NCBI RefSeq assembly: GCF_900104685.1
Contig: NZ_LT629755.1
Location: forward strand, 3,410,001 to 3,474,000
DNA: 64,000 bases
Source of the DNA: Agromyces flavus
GTDB lineage: Bacteria > Actinomycetota > Actinomycetes > Actinomycetales > Microbacteriaceae
Direction of reading: 5' to 3'
The position numbers and the translations under genes are program-made. Below the pieces are notes generated by a model. It did no database searches. It was not told the DNA's origin and saw only the letters and a program-made list of their open reading frames with translations. This document shows positions 1 to 8,073 of this stretch, piece after piece; position 1 is the first letter of the stretch; each line of letters starts with the position of its first letter.

Positions 1-901
1 TGACGACGTCGATGTCGCCCTTGTCCATGTGCGTGGTGATCGTGCTCGCGAGACGGTCGCCCATGCGCAGTCGCGCCTCGTACACCGAGATGCCGTTCAT
101 CACGGAGTCGGGTCGCGCGAGGTAGACGTACTCGAACGAGCACGGCACGAGGCGCGGGTTGGTCGCGCACTGGCGCGAGATCATCTCTCCGTCGAGCGTG
201 ATGAAGATCGCCTCGCCCGGCTCGACGTCGCGGACGACCTCGTAGTCGCCGTTCTCGAGCACGAGCGACTCGGATGCGACGATCCACTCGGTCTTCCCGC
301 CATCCGTCGTGCGCTTGCCGAGGATGAGGGGGCGGATGCCGAACGGGTCGCGGAACGCGAGCAGGCCGTACCCGGCGATCATGGCGATGACCGCGTACGA
401 GCCCTCGACGCGCTCGTGCACGTGCGAGACGGCCTGGAAGACCTGATCGGGGTCGAGCTCGAGGCCGGTGATCTGGCCCTGCAGTTCGGTCGCGAGGACG
501 TTCAGCAGCATCTCGGTGTCGCTCGTGGAGTTCACGTGCCGGCGGTCGATGCGGAACAGGTCCTGCGAGAGCTCGCGCGTGTTCGTGAGATTGCCGTTGT
601 GGACGAGGATGATGCCGTACGGCGCGTTCACGTAGAACGGCTGCGCCTCCTCCTCGCGCTCGGCGGCGCCCTTGGTGGTGTACCGCACGTGGCCGAGGCC
701 CATGGTGCCGAGCAGCGACCGCATGTCGCGCGTGCGGAAGGCCTCGCGCACCTGGCCGCGCGCCTTCGTCATGTGGAAGACGGGACCGTCGGCGGTCGCG
801 ATGCCCGTCGAGTCCTGGCCTCGGTGCTGCAGCAGGAGCAGGCTGTCGTAGATCTGCTGGTTGACGGGCTCGGTGGAGACGATGCCGACGATGCCGCACA
901 T
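1..901 (-). CDS. purF: Amidophosphoribosyltransferase, C-terminus cut by window edge
   Basis: First committed step of purine synthesis: transfers the amide nitrogen of glutamine to PRPP to give phosphoribosylamine. The reverse strand starts MCGIVGIVS, so Cys2 becomes the N-terminal nucleophile of the class II glutaminase after Met removal; LLLQHRGQDSTGIA and GLGHVRYTTKG follow as in all PurF glutaminase domains. About 300 residues are present; the phosphoribosyltransferase half lies beyond position 1. No propeptide is seen, so this is the form without N-terminal processing (apart from Met removal). It is divergent from the secreted protease. purM, commonly a close neighbour of purF, lies 4 kb away on the other strand. 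Identification is secure. Confidence 0.97.
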   Translation of the reverse strand, partial: MCGIVGIVSTEPVNQQIYDSLLLLQHRGQDSTGIATADGPVFHMTKARGQVREAFRTRDMRSLLGTMGLGHVRYTTKGAAEREEEAQPFYVNAPYGIILVHNGNLTNTRELSQDLFRIDRRHVNSTSDTEMLLNVLATELQGQITGLELDPDQVFQAVSHVHERVEGSYAVIAMIAGYGLLAFRDPFGIRPLILGKRTTDGGKTEWIVASESLVLENGDYEVVRDVEPGEAIFITLDGEMISRQCATNPRLVPCSFEYVYLARPDSVMNGISVYEARLRMGDRLASTITTHMDKGDIDVV

Positions 902-1272
902 GCGAGCGATGGCTCCTCGTGGGGTGGGGAAGCGTCCGAGCTGGACGGTCCATCATCCCATATGCGCGCGTGTGAGCCGGCTGGGCGGATGCTGCTGCTC
1001 AACTGAGCGGCGGTGGCTTCGACCGCGCACCGACCGTTCGGCTGCATGCGCGATCCCGCACGTCAGCGCAGAACTCGGCAGCCTAATCCGGGAGATCGGA
1101 ATGTGGCAGGAAGTCTGCGATTCCGTGCGGATGTTCGTCGGTTCCCACAAATCCGCGATCCGGCACTCCCCCCGTACGAGGGTCAGCTGTCAGGCTCTCC
1201 CGCATTCCGTTGACGCGGCGCAGGGACCGACTTGGGGGGACCGGCCGCCGGTTGAGAAAGGACCCATCGTCC
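902..1272. other. Gene-free divergent interval between purF and the protease gene
   Basis: About 370 bases separate the purF start from the protease start. Open frames here are short and lack family resemblance, so I see no gene. It must hold the promoters of both flanking genes. TTGACG at 1210-1215 could be a -35 element for the protease, but I see no convincing -10 partner. No riboswitch fold was recognised. Confidence 0.5.
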
Positions 1273-2223
1273 ATGAAGTTCACCTCGCTCCGCGCCGCCC
1301 TCACCGGCGCGGCCCTCGTCGCGTGTGGCCTGCTGGCCGTCCCGGCGGCGGCGAACGCCGCACCGCCGTCCGTCCCGCCGGGCGTCGACCAGCACGCCGT
1401 CCCCGCCGCCGAGGCCGCGGCCGCCGCCGGCTACTGGACGCCCGCGCGGATGCGGGCCGCGATCCCGGCCGACTCCCTCCTGGCCGGCAAGTCGGCGTCG
1501 ACGCCGGCGTCGGATGTCGCGGCCGGCGCGCCGGTCACGTACGGCAAGCCCGCCCCCGCGGGCGACATCCAGCCGATGGCCACGGCCGAGACCCCGGTGC
1601 CCAACATCGGCAAGGTGTTCTTCACCCTCAACGGCCGCAACTACGTGTGCTCAGGCAACTCGGTGAGCGCGTCGAACGCGAGCCTCGTCGCCACGGCGGC
1701 GCACTGCGTGCACTCGGGCAAGGGCAAGTACGCCACGAACTGGGTGTTCGTGCCGGCGTACCAGAACGGCGCCGCCCCCTACGGGCAGTGGACCGCGACC
1801 AAGCTCACGGCGCCCACGCAGTGGACCAAGGGCGGCGACATCACGTACGACACCGCGTTCGCGAAGGTCGGACTGCTGAACGGCCGCACCCTGTCAGCGA
1901 CGGTCGGCGGCACGGCGATCGCCTTCAACCAGGCGCGGGGGCTCGCCTACGAGGCGTTCGGCTATCCGGCCGCGGCGCCGTTCAACGGCCAGACGCTGCA
2001 GTCGTGCGCCGGAACGGCGAGCCCCGACCCGTACGGCCAGACGCAGTCGCAGGGCATCGCGTGCGACATGACCGGCGGCTCCTCGGGCGGCCCCTGGTTC
2101 CTGGGAACGGGGGCGCAGAACTCGGTGAACAGCTTCGGCTACAACAACATCCCCAACGTGATGTTCGGGCCGTACTACGGCTCGGTCGCCCAGGCGACGT
2201 ACACCACCGCGGCCACGTCCTGA
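1273..2223 (+). CDS. Secreted trypsin-like (S1/V8-type) serine peptidase
   Basis: Predicted extracellular serine endopeptidase of 316 residues. A signal peptide occupies about residues 1-29 (positive start, hydrophobic stretch, AAANA cleavage region), followed by an Ala/Pro-rich region to about 105 that could be a propeptide. Catalytic triad: His144 in TAAHCV, Asp193 in ITYDTAFAK, Ser271 in GGSSGGPW. Cys126/Cys145 and Cys245/Cys264 could form disulfides. The start is chosen because AGAAAGGA lies 11 bases upstream and the signal peptide begins there; an upstream in-frame start would spoil the signal peptide. It stands alone and ends in a strong hairpin. Substrate is unknown; the family includes glutamyl endopeptidases. 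Confidence 0.88.
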   Translation: MKFTSLRAALTGAALVACGLLAVPAAANAAPPSVPPGVDQHAVPAAEAAAAAGYWTPARMRAAIPADSLLAGKSASTPASDVAAGAPVTYGKPAPAGDIQPMATAETPVPNIGKVFFTLNGRNYVCSGNSVSASNASLVATAAHCVHSGKGKYATNWVFVPAYQNGAAPYGQWTATKLTAPTQWTKGGDITYDTAFAKVGLLNGRTLSATVGGTAIAFNQARGLAYEAFGYPAAAPFNGQTLQSCAGTASPDPYGQTQSQGIACDMTGGSSGGPWFLGTGAQNSVNSFGYNNIPNVMFGPYYGSVAQATYTTAATS

Positions 2224-2236
2224 CGCGCTGACCCGG

Positions 2237-2270
2237 AGCGCCCCGCACCGAGGGACCGGTGCGGGGCGCT
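2237..2270. terminator. Bidirectional hairpin between convergent genes
   Basis: A perfect 14-bp stem, AGCGCCCCGCACCG paired with CGGTGCGGGGCGCT, closes a 6-base loop and is followed on the + strand by TCGTCGT. It lies between the protease stop and the convergent amidotransferase stop, so it can end both transcripts. The T-run is weak, as is usual in such GC-rich genomes. Confidence 0.75.
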
Positions 2271-2283
2271 TCGTCGTGCGTGG

Positions 2284-3015
2284 TCAGCGTGCGTGCAGCT
2301 CGACGAAGTTCCGGAGCATGCGGCTCGGTTCCGACACGGGCTCGCGCCGCACGGTGTCGATCACCTGCTCGACCTCGTCGGGGGAGAAGTATCCGTAGGT
2401 CGCGTACGCATGGATGCGGAGGATGATGCCGTCGAGGTCCAGCTCGGGATGGAACTGGGTCGCGTAGACGTTGGAGCGGACCCGGAACGCCTGGACGGGG
2501 GACCCGGGTGACGACGCCAGCAGGACCGCCGTCGAAGGAAGGGAGCGGATCGCCTCCTTGTGACCGACGAAGGCGTGGAAGGTGTCGGGCATCCCGGCCA
2601 TGAGGGGGTCGTATGCCCCGTCCTGCGTCAGCGTGACGGGAACGACGCTGACCGGCTCGGCGTAGGTGCGGTCGATCGTGGCGCCGACGTGCACGCCGAG
2701 CGTGCCGACGCCGTAGCAGGCGCCGAGGAAGGGGAAGTCCCGGGCGACGACCTCGTCGAGGAGCGCCGCGAACTCCTCCTCGACCCGGCGCTGCACGGCA
2801 GACTTCTCTTCGGGAGGATCCGCCGCGTTGAACGGGCCGCCGCCCACGAAGATGCCCGACAGCTCATCCAGATCGAGCCGCGGCATCGGCTCCGCCTCGA
2901 GCCGCACACGGATCAGCTCGCGCTCCTCCAGCCCGGCGCCCCGAAGGAAGAGCGCGTACTCGCCGTCCGCGGGCTCGTCCTCGGCCCGCGTCGCCAGCAG
3001 CACGAACGGCTTCAC
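2284..3015 (-). CDS. Class I glutamine amidotransferase-like protein
   Basis: A stand-alone GATase1-fold protein of 243 residues resembling the GMP-synthase-like amidotransferases. The nucleophile elbow is FLGACYGVG with Cys100, and the His-Glu pair is in ATQFHPELD near residue 207; VGGGPF near 58 is the oxyanion-region motif. The acceptor is unknown; relatives remove or transfer glutamine or gamma-glutamyl amide nitrogen. GTG at 3015 is preferred because the family begins about here and a TATCGT hexamer ends seven bases before it; in-frame ATG at 3147 with a purine-rich site upstream is an alternative giving 44 extra residues. It is transcribed divergently from the ribbon-helix-helix gene. 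Confidence 0.8.
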   Translation of the reverse strand: MKPFVLLATRAEDEPADGEYALFLRGAGLEERELIRVRLEAEPMPRLDLDELSGIFVGGGPFNAADPPEEKSAVQRRVEEEFAALLDEVVARDFPFLGACYGVGTLGVHVGATIDRTYAEPVSVVPVTLTQDGAYDPLMAGMPDTFHAFVGHKEAIRSLPSTAVLLASSPGSPVQAFRVRSNVYATQFHPELDLDGIILRIHAYATYGYFSPDEVEQVIDTVRREPVSEPSRMLRNFVELHAR

Positions 3016-3336
3016 GCGCGCCACGATACGGCGCCGCCCGGCGCTGCGGCGGGCCGAACGTCCGTCGCCCTGCGAGCCGTCGGCGACGCACGGTATCCCA
3101 TCGCTGCTCGGGCGCCAGCGTGCCATGTTGGGGTGGCGCAGGGACATGAGCCCGCGCCGACCTTTCCTCCACCGCCCACCCGTAACTGGTCGCACAGCAT
3201 GTTTCCGTTCGGAGAATCGGTGGAGAAGTATCCGCCGGATACCTTTCCACCGTGTCTTCATTAGGAATCCCATGTCCGGCCGGGCATGGCCCGAGCATGC
3301 CGAGCGCGGTCGCCGTGCAGAGCGGAGGTGAGGGCG
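3016..3336. other. Divergent intergenic region with long inverted repeat
   Basis: About 320 bases between the divergent amidotransferase and ribbon-helix-helix genes. It may code for an extension of the amidotransferase up to 3147. The part from 3190 to 3275 is the least GC-rich stretch nearby and contains a 16-bp inverted repeat (3218-3252). No other gene is evident. Confidence 0.5.
3218..3252. promoter_or_regulatory. 16-bp inverted repeat, candidate operator
   Basis: CGGTGGAGAAGTATCC at 3218-3233 pairs with GGATACCTTTCCACCG at 3237-3252 across three bases, with 14 of 16 positions complementary. It lies about 85 bp upstream of the ribbon-helix-helix start, within a locally AT-richer stretch that ends in CATTAGGAAT. 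Autoregulation by the downstream DNA-binding protein is inferred, not shown. Confidence 0.55.
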
Positions 3337-3885
3337 ATGGATGAGTGGGTCACCACCGTCAAGGTGGATCGCGAGACGCATCGGCTCATCGGCGACCTGG
3401 CGCATCTGCTGGGACGGAGTCGCAAGGACGTCGTGCGAGATGCGGTGCTGGCATTCGCCGCATGGCGCGAACGAATGCTCGATGACGGGCTCGACGCAGC
3501 CGTGCACCGCATCGCCGCTGCAAGCCAGAAGCACGAGATGCGTGCCGCAGCGGGTGGACTGGACGTTACCTCGGCCGAGCGAGTCGAACGCTCGCGGATC
3601 GGCGCGGCACGCATGTCACCACGCGTCGAGGCGGCGCTGTCGCCCGCTGAGCTGCTGGAGCATCATCGCCCCGAGATCGAGGCGGCGTTCGAGCGGTTGG
3701 GCGCGAGCGAGCCACGGTTCGCGATCGATCCTCGGCGCTACGGCCACTTGGCGGAGCATCGCGTGATCGTCGTCGATCTCGTCGATCCCGCGCGATTCGA
3801 GAAGACACGGCTTCAGGCCGCGGCGTTCGACATCATGGCGATGCACTGGTTCGTGGTCCCAGCTGAGTGGGCGACGCCGGGCTGA
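3337..3885 (+). CDS. Ribbon-helix-helix N-terminal protein with unknown C-terminal domain
   Basis: 182 residues. Residues 1-45 (TTVKVDRETHRLIGDLAHLL then GRSRKDVVRDAVLAF) match the beta-strand/two-helix pattern of ribbon-helix-helix DNA-binding domains such as antitoxins and CopG-type repressors. The rest is not recognised. Residues about 110-133 (SPAELLEHHRPEIEAAFERL, then GAS) recall the first helix of minimal nucleotidyltransferases, but the GS and DxD signatures expected next are absent. No separate toxin-sized partner follows; the thioesterase is convergent seven bases on. GGAGG eight bases before ATG fixes the start. Function unknown; a repressor or a fused, degenerate toxin-antitoxin remnant are both possible. 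Confidence 0.6.
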   Translation: MDEWVTTVKVDRETHRLIGDLAHLLGRSRKDVVRDAVLAFAAWRERMLDDGLDAAVHRIAAASQKHEMRAAAGGLDVTSAERVERSRIGAARMSPRVEAALSPAELLEHHRPEIEAAFERLGASEPRFAIDPRRYGHLAEHRVIVVDLVDPARFEKTRLQAAAFDIMAMHWFVVPAEWATPG

Positions 3886-3891
3886 GGCCGG

Positions 3892-4326
3892 TCAGTACTG
3901 CGACGGCGTGGCGAGCACCGCCATGGTGCATCGCGAGACGCACACGAGGCGCCCCTGCTCGTCGGTGATGCGGATGTCCCACACCTGGGTCGTGCGGCCG
4001 CGCGTGATCGGACGCGCCTCGCCGTACACCCAGCCGTCGGCGACCGGGCGCACGTGGTTCGCGTTGATCTCCATGCCGACGCAGTAGAACTGCTCGGGGT
4101 CGACCGTGAACGAGGCGCCCCAGCTCGCGAGCGTCTCGGCGAGGGCGACCGACGCTCCCCCGTGGAGGACGCCGGCCGGCTGGCGGGTGCGATGATCGAC
4201 CGGCATCCGGCCCTTCAGCGAATCCGACGTCAGCTCGGTCATCTCGATGCCGAGCGCACGGATCATCGCCTGCTCGCTGCGCGAGTTCGCCCACTCCACC
4301 GAGGGCTCGCCGAACCAGATGCTCAT
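3892..4326 (-). CDS. Hotdog-fold PaaI/YdiI-type acyl-CoA thioesterase
   Basis: 144-residue hotdog thioesterase, predicted to hydrolyse an aromatic or short-chain acyl-CoA in the cytoplasm. The motif PAGVLHGGASVALAETLAS (His55, catalytic Glu64) is nearly the same as in the YdiI/MenI group that releases 1,4-dihydroxy-2-naphthoate from its CoA ester, so a role in menaquinone synthesis is possible. No men genes are nearby, so the substrate stays open. The start is the ATG giving MSIWFGEPSVEWAN; a longer frame upstream would run into the next gene's C-terminus. Ends seven bases from the convergent ribbon-helix-helix gene. Confidence 0.85.
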   Translation of the reverse strand: MSIWFGEPSVEWANSRSEQAMIRALGIEMTELTSDSLKGRMPVDHRTRQPAGVLHGGASVALAETLASWGASFTVDPEQFYCVGMEINANHVRPVADGWVYGEARPITRGRTTQVWDIRITDEQGRLVCVSRCTMAVLATPSQY

Positions 4327-4349
4327 GCGGTCGAGTCTTCCACGCGGAC

Positions 4350-4967
4350 TCAGGCGAGCTCGGCGATGATCGGGTGGATCGCCTCGTCGAAGGCCGCGGC
4401 ATCGGCTCGCAGCGAATCGGTGACCGCGACGGTCTTGCGCCCGATCCACCAGACGCCGGATGCGGCCAGCGGCAGCACCTCGACGTTCAGCTCGAACGAG
4501 TGCGCCCGCCGACCCACCTCGCGCTCATGCTCGGCGATGCTGCCCGCGTAGGCTCGATACGAGTCGCCAGAGCGGACCGCCGACGCCGTCCGATACCGCT
4601 CGTGCGCCCAGTCGGCCCACGCGAGCGCGGCCTCGGCATGCGGGCGGATGGCGCCGACCAGCGCCTCGGCGCCCGACACGGGAAGCGCGACGGCCGTACC
4701 GAAGGCATCCACGAGTTCGAGCGGTACGGGCGACGGGTGCTCCTCGGGCTCGACCGTCATGGTCCACCACTCGCGCCACTGCTTCTCGAGCGCATCGTGC
4801 GCGTCGACGTCGGGCCGACCCTCGGGCCCGATCCGGCCGACGTCGCGCAGGCGCGGCAGTTCGGCCGGGGAGGCGATGCCGAGCACCTCGCGCAGATAGA
4901 GGGCGAGCAGCACCGCGGTGCTCGCATTCTCGCGAATCACCCACGACGGCGTCGACCCCGCGTGCAT
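4350..4967 (-). CDS. Conserved hypothetical protein, 205 aa
   Basis: Not recognised. 205 residues, soluble, rich in Ala, Glu and Trp (WREWWTM, WADWAHERY), without signal peptide or transmembrane segment. The start is supported by a perfect TACAAT hexamer exactly six bases upstream, typical of a leaderless transcript. It is divergent from purM, with under 70 bases shared between the two promoters, and is followed 23 bases later by the thioesterase gene, with which it may be co-transcribed. Confidence 0.7.
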   Translation of the reverse strand: MHAGSTPSWVIRENASTAVLLALYLREVLGIASPAELPRLRDVGRIGPEGRPDVDAHDALEKQWREWWTMTVEPEEHPSPVPLELVDAFGTAVALPVSGAEALVGAIRPHAEAALAWADWAHERYRTASAVRSGDSYRAYAGSIAEHEREVGRRAHSFELNVEVLPLAASGVWWIGRKTVAVTDSLRADAAAFDEAIHPIIAELA

Positions 4968-4973
4968 GCCCGG

Positions 4974-4979
4974 ATTGTA
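4974..4979 (-). promoter_or_regulatory. Leaderless -10 element (TACAAT)
   Basis: TACAAT on the minus strand, then six bases CCGGGC, then the ATG of the 205-aa gene. The spacing implies transcription starts at or next to the start codon. Confidence 0.7.
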
Positions 4980-5024
4980 TCGCCGGCCTCCGTCACCGGG
5001 CCGTGAGGCGCGCGCCCGGGTGGG

Positions 5025-5030
5025 TACCCT
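5025..5030 (+). promoter_or_regulatory. Leaderless -10 element of purM (TACCCT)
   Basis: TACCCT, six bases TGACGA, then the GTG of purM. No Shine-Dalgarno sequence is present, supporting the chosen GTG start and a leaderless mRNA. Confidence 0.65.
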
Positions 5031-5036
5031 TGACGA

Positions 5037-6143
5037 GTGAGCGCGAACTCGTCCTACGCCGCAGCCGGAGTCGACACCGCCGCCGGCGACCTCGCCGTCG
5101 AACTCATGAAGGAGTCGGTCGCGAAGACGCACGGCCCGAACGTGCTCGGCGGCGTCGGCGGCTTCGCCGGACTCTACGACCTCTCCTTCGCGAAGGACTA
5201 CCGACGCCCGCTACTCGCGACCTCGACCGACGGCGTCGGCACCAAGATCGCGATCGCGCAGGCGCTCGACGTCCATGACACCATCGGCCAGGATCTCGTC
5301 GGCATGGTCGTCGACGACATCGTCGTGGTCGGTGCCACGCCGCTCTTCATGACCGACTACATCGCGTGCGGCAAGGTCGTGCCCGAGCGCATCGCGGCGA
5401 TCGTCACGGGCATCGCGCGCGCCTGCGCCGAGACGGGCACGGCGCTCGTCGGCGGAGAGACCGCCGAGCACCCGGGCCTCATGGGCGTCGACGACTACGA
5501 CGTCGCGGGCGCGGCGGTGGGCGTCGTCGAGGCCGACCGAGCACTCGGTGCCGAGCGGGTCGTCGACGGCGACGTGGTCGTCGCGATCGAGTCGAGCGGC
5601 CTGCACTCCAACGGCTACTCGCTGGTCCGCCACATCCTCGCCGAGGCGAACCTGAGGATCACGGATGCCGCCGCCGACCTCGGCACGACGTGGGGCGAGG
5701 CGCTCCTCGAGCCGACCCGGCTCTACTCCGGCCCACTCGTGCAGCTGCTCGCGCACGATACGCTCGGCGGCGCCGTCCACTCGCTCTCGCACGTCACGGG
5801 CGGCGGCATCGCCGCGAACCTCGCGCGCGTACTGCCGCGTGGCTCGTGGGTCGAGGTCGACCGCTCCACGTGGTCACCGCAGCCCGTCTTCCGCGTGCTC
5901 AACGACGTCGCCGGCACCACGCTCGAGTCGACCGAGGGCACGTGGAACCTCGGCATCGGGTTCTTCGCGGTCGTGGCATCGGATGCCGCGGCATCCGTCA
6001 TCGCCGAGCTCGCCACGCTCGGGCTCCCCGCATGGCAGGTCGGCACCGTCGCCGTGGGCGAGCGCGACCTCGCCGGCTTCGAGCAGGGTGCGAAGGGCGT
6101 CGACGGGGGCGCCGTGCGCCTCGTCGGCACGTACGCGAGCTGA
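5037..6143 (+). CDS. purM: Phosphoribosylformylglycinamidine cyclo-ligase (AIR synthetase)
   Basis: Closes the imidazole ring of purines: FGAM + ATP to aminoimidazole ribotide. 368 residues, normal length. Family motifs are complete: LLATSTDGVGTK near residue 60, MVVDDIVVVGATPLF, the GGETAEHPG loop, SGLHSNGYSLVR and LSHVTGGGIAANLAR. The GTG start is fixed by a TACCCT hexamer six bases upstream. The oxidoreductase gene begins two bases after the stop, so the two are probably co-transcribed. purF is on the other strand about 4 kb away. Confidence 0.97.
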   Translation: MSANSSYAAAGVDTAAGDLAVELMKESVAKTHGPNVLGGVGGFAGLYDLSFAKDYRRPLLATSTDGVGTKIAIAQALDVHDTIGQDLVGMVVDDIVVVGATPLFMTDYIACGKVVPERIAAIVTGIARACAETGTALVGGETAEHPGLMGVDDYDVAGAAVGVVEADRALGAERVVDGDVVVAIESSGLHSNGYSLVRHILAEANLRITDAAADLGTTWGEALLEPTRLYSGPLVQLLAHDTLGGAVHSLSHVTGGGIAANLARVLPRGSWVEVDRSTWSPQPVFRVLNDVAGTTLESTEGTWNLGIGFFAVVASDAAASVIAELATLGLPAWQVGTVAVGERDLAGFEQGAKGVDGGAVRLVGTYAS

Positions 6144-6145
6144 TC

Positions 6146-6907
6146 GTGCGCGCGGCGCTCTCGCTCGGACTGCCCGGCACCACGGATGCCGCGATCCTGC
6201 GGGCGCTCGCCCCACGACTCGAACGACTCGGATTCGACTCGCTCTGGCTCAACGACGTGCCGGGCGGCGACTCGCTCGCGGGCCTGCGCGCGGTCGCCGA
6301 CGTCACGGACCGGCTCGGGCTCGCGACAGGCGTGATCCCGCTCGACCGCCGTCCGGTCGAGAAGCTCGACGTCGCCGGGCTGCCCGCCGACCGCGTGACG
6401 ATCGGGATCGGGTCGGGCGGCGCGCGTCGACCGCTCGCGCTCGTGGCCCACGGCATCGCCGACCTGCGGGCCCGCACCGACGCGGCGATCGCCGTCGGGG
6501 CGCTGGGACCCCACATGCGTCGTCTCGCCGCCGAGCAGGCCGACGCCGTCGTGCTCAACTGGCTCACCCCGACCGCGGCACGCCACGCGATGGACGACTT
6601 GCGGCGGGATGCCGGCGAGCGGGCCGGCGCCGTGCGCGGCGTCCTCTACGTCCGCACGATCGTCGACGGCGCGGCGCGAGCGGCGCTCCAGCGCGAAGCC
6701 GACCGGTACGGGTCGTTCGGGTCGTACGCCGCCAACTTCGCGCGACTCGGCGTGAGCCCGATCGAGGCGACCATCGATCGCGGCGCGCTGCTCGCGTCGT
6801 ACGACGTGGTCGACGAGGTCGTGCTGCGCGCGATCACGGTCGGCGGCACGCTGGCCGAGCTCGAGCACTTCGCCGACGAGGCGGCACGCTGGCGGGAGAC
6901 CGCCTGA
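6146..6907 (+). CDS. LLM-class (luciferase-like) flavin oxidoreductase
   Basis: 253 residues, TIM-barrel luciferase-like family, expected to use F420 or FMN as hydride carrier. The N-terminus (SLGLPGTTDAAILRALAPRL, then ERLGFDSLWLND) and the segment GPHMRRLAAEQADAVVLNWL are typical; the protein is shorter than usual members (about 300), lacking part of the middle. GTG two bases after the purM stop is taken as start, giving translational coupling to purM. Substrate unknown, and no link to purine synthesis is implied beyond co-transcription. Confidence 0.7.
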   Translation: MRAALSLGLPGTTDAAILRALAPRLERLGFDSLWLNDVPGGDSLAGLRAVADVTDRLGLATGVIPLDRRPVEKLDVAGLPADRVTIGIGSGGARRPLALVAHGIADLRARTDAAIAVGALGPHMRRLAAEQADAVVLNWLTPTAARHAMDDLRRDAGERAGAVRGVLYVRTIVDGAARAALQREADRYGSFGSYAANFARLGVSPIEATIDRGALLASYDVVDEVVLRAITVGGTLAELEHFADEAARWRETA

Positions 6908-6953
6908 CGCTCCCGACGGGACCATCGGCCGTCCGCCGCCGGGTCGGCCGACC

Positions 6954-6959
6954 TACGCT
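6954..6959 (+). promoter_or_regulatory. Leaderless -10 element (TACGCT)
   Basis: TACGCT, six bases CCTCGC, then the ATG of the 226-aa membrane protein gene. Confidence 0.65.
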
Positions 6960-6965
6960 CCTCGC

Positions 6966-7646
6966 ATGAGCGCACCGGAACATCGCGACGCCGCCGTTGC
7001 CGCAGCACCGCGGCGATCGGGCGGAACCGCGCCATTCCGGCTCGGCCGGTGGGTGGGCTTCACCGTGCTCGGCGAGAGCCTCGGCTTCCTGATTCCGGTG
7101 AGCGGATTCGCCCTCGCAGCGACCCTCGGCCTCGACGCCTGGAGCAGGTGGCTCCTGCTCGTCGTCTTCGGCGCGGGGGAGGGCGCACTGCTCGGACTCG
7201 GCCAGTCGACCGGCCTGCGCGGGTCGAGCGCGGAGGTGCCCGCCGGCAGGTGGATCGCGGCGACGGCGGTCGCGGCATCCGTCGCCTGGTCGATCGGGAT
7301 GCTGCCGTCGACGCTCTCGGACGTGGGCCTCGCGATCGACTGGGCCTCACCCGCGACCTGGGCCGTCGCCGGCGTCGCGGGTCTCGTGCTGCTCGCGACG
7401 ATCCCCACCGCGCAGTTGCCCGTGCTCGCGCGTGCCGGCGTTCCCGGTGCATGGCGGTGGGTGCCGCTCAACATGGGCGCCTGGCTCGTCGGCCTCGTGT
7501 TCACGTTCCTGCCGTCGCCGTTCGTCGACGAGTCGACGCCCGCGCCCATGATGTTCGCCGGGTTCGGGATCGCGGGCGTCCTCATGGCGAGCACGGTCGC
7601 CCTGCTCACCGGGCTCGGGCTCAGGCGGATGCTGCGGCGCGCGTGA
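6966..7646 (+). CDS. Multi-pass membrane protein, unknown function
   Basis: 226 residues with about six hydrophobic segments: near 31-55 (VGFTVLGESLGFLIPVSGFA), 57-75, 92-108, 125-140, 158-180 and 192-215. The short N-terminus is polar with Arg residues before the first segment. No enzyme or transporter motif is visible. It has its own leaderless promoter (TACGCT six bases before ATG), so it need not be co-transcribed with the gene before it. Integral cytoplasmic-membrane location is the only firm inference. Confidence 0.65.
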   Translation: MSAPEHRDAAVAAAPRRSGGTAPFRLGRWVGFTVLGESLGFLIPVSGFALAATLGLDAWSRWLLLVVFGAGEGALLGLGQSTGLRGSSAEVPAGRWIAATAVAASVAWSIGMLPSTLSDVGLAIDWASPATWAVAGVAGLVLLATIPTAQLPVLARAGVPGAWRWVPLNMGAWLVGLVFTFLPSPFVDESTPAPMMFAGFGIAGVLMASTVALLTGLGLRRMLRRA

Positions 7647-7697
7647 GGCCGCCCGTGCCGTCGCGGTGATGCGACAGCCGGACGGGAAGGCTGGGAC

Positions 7698-7895
7698 TCA
7701 GGAGCGGTGGGTGCCGTCGTCGGGCACGTAGGAGTCGTCGTCGGCGTACTCGGCCCACTTCGACACCTCGTCGTCGTGGTCGTGATGTGAAGCCGTGAGC
7801 TCGCGCTCGAGCGCGCTGTAGTCGGTCGCAGGGCTGAAGTACTTCAGCTCCCGCGCGACCTTGGTGTGCTTGGCTTTCTGACGGCCGCGCCCCAT
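7698..7895 (-). CDS. DUF3073 family protein
   Basis: 65-residue protein starting MGRGRQKAKHTKVARELKYF, the almost invariant N-terminus of DUF3073, a family confined to Actinobacteria and often found near purF/purM. Very basic N-terminus (about residues 1-18) and acidic C-terminal half (HDHDDE, DDDSYVPDDG). Function unknown; the charge pattern suggests nucleic-acid or ribosome contact. It is a single gene read toward the membrane-protein gene. Confidence 0.93.
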   Translation of the reverse strand: MGRGRQKAKHTKVARELKYFSPATDYSALERELTASHHDHDDEVSKWAEYADDDSYVPDDGTHRS

Positions 7896-8061
7896 GCGTG
7901 ACCCCCTTACGACGTCTGGCCGGGTGGGATGGTCGTCACCCGGCTCTTTCTGATATGAACAATCCCGGCTGGTAGTTTACCACCGCCGCAGCCCCGACTC
8001 GGTTGCCGCGGGGGCCTGTGGAGGCCTCGGCGGCGTGGCATCCGGACCCCTTCGGACATGG

Positions 8062-8067
8062 TGGGAT
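8062..8067 (+). promoter_or_regulatory. Probable leaderless -10 element (TGGGAT)
   Basis: TGGGAT, six bases AGACGG, then GTG at 8074. The same hexamer precedes hutU with the same spacing. It decides the start of the flavoprotein gene in favour of 8074 over the in-frame GTG at 8035. Confidence 0.5.
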
Positions 8068-8073
8068 AGACGG

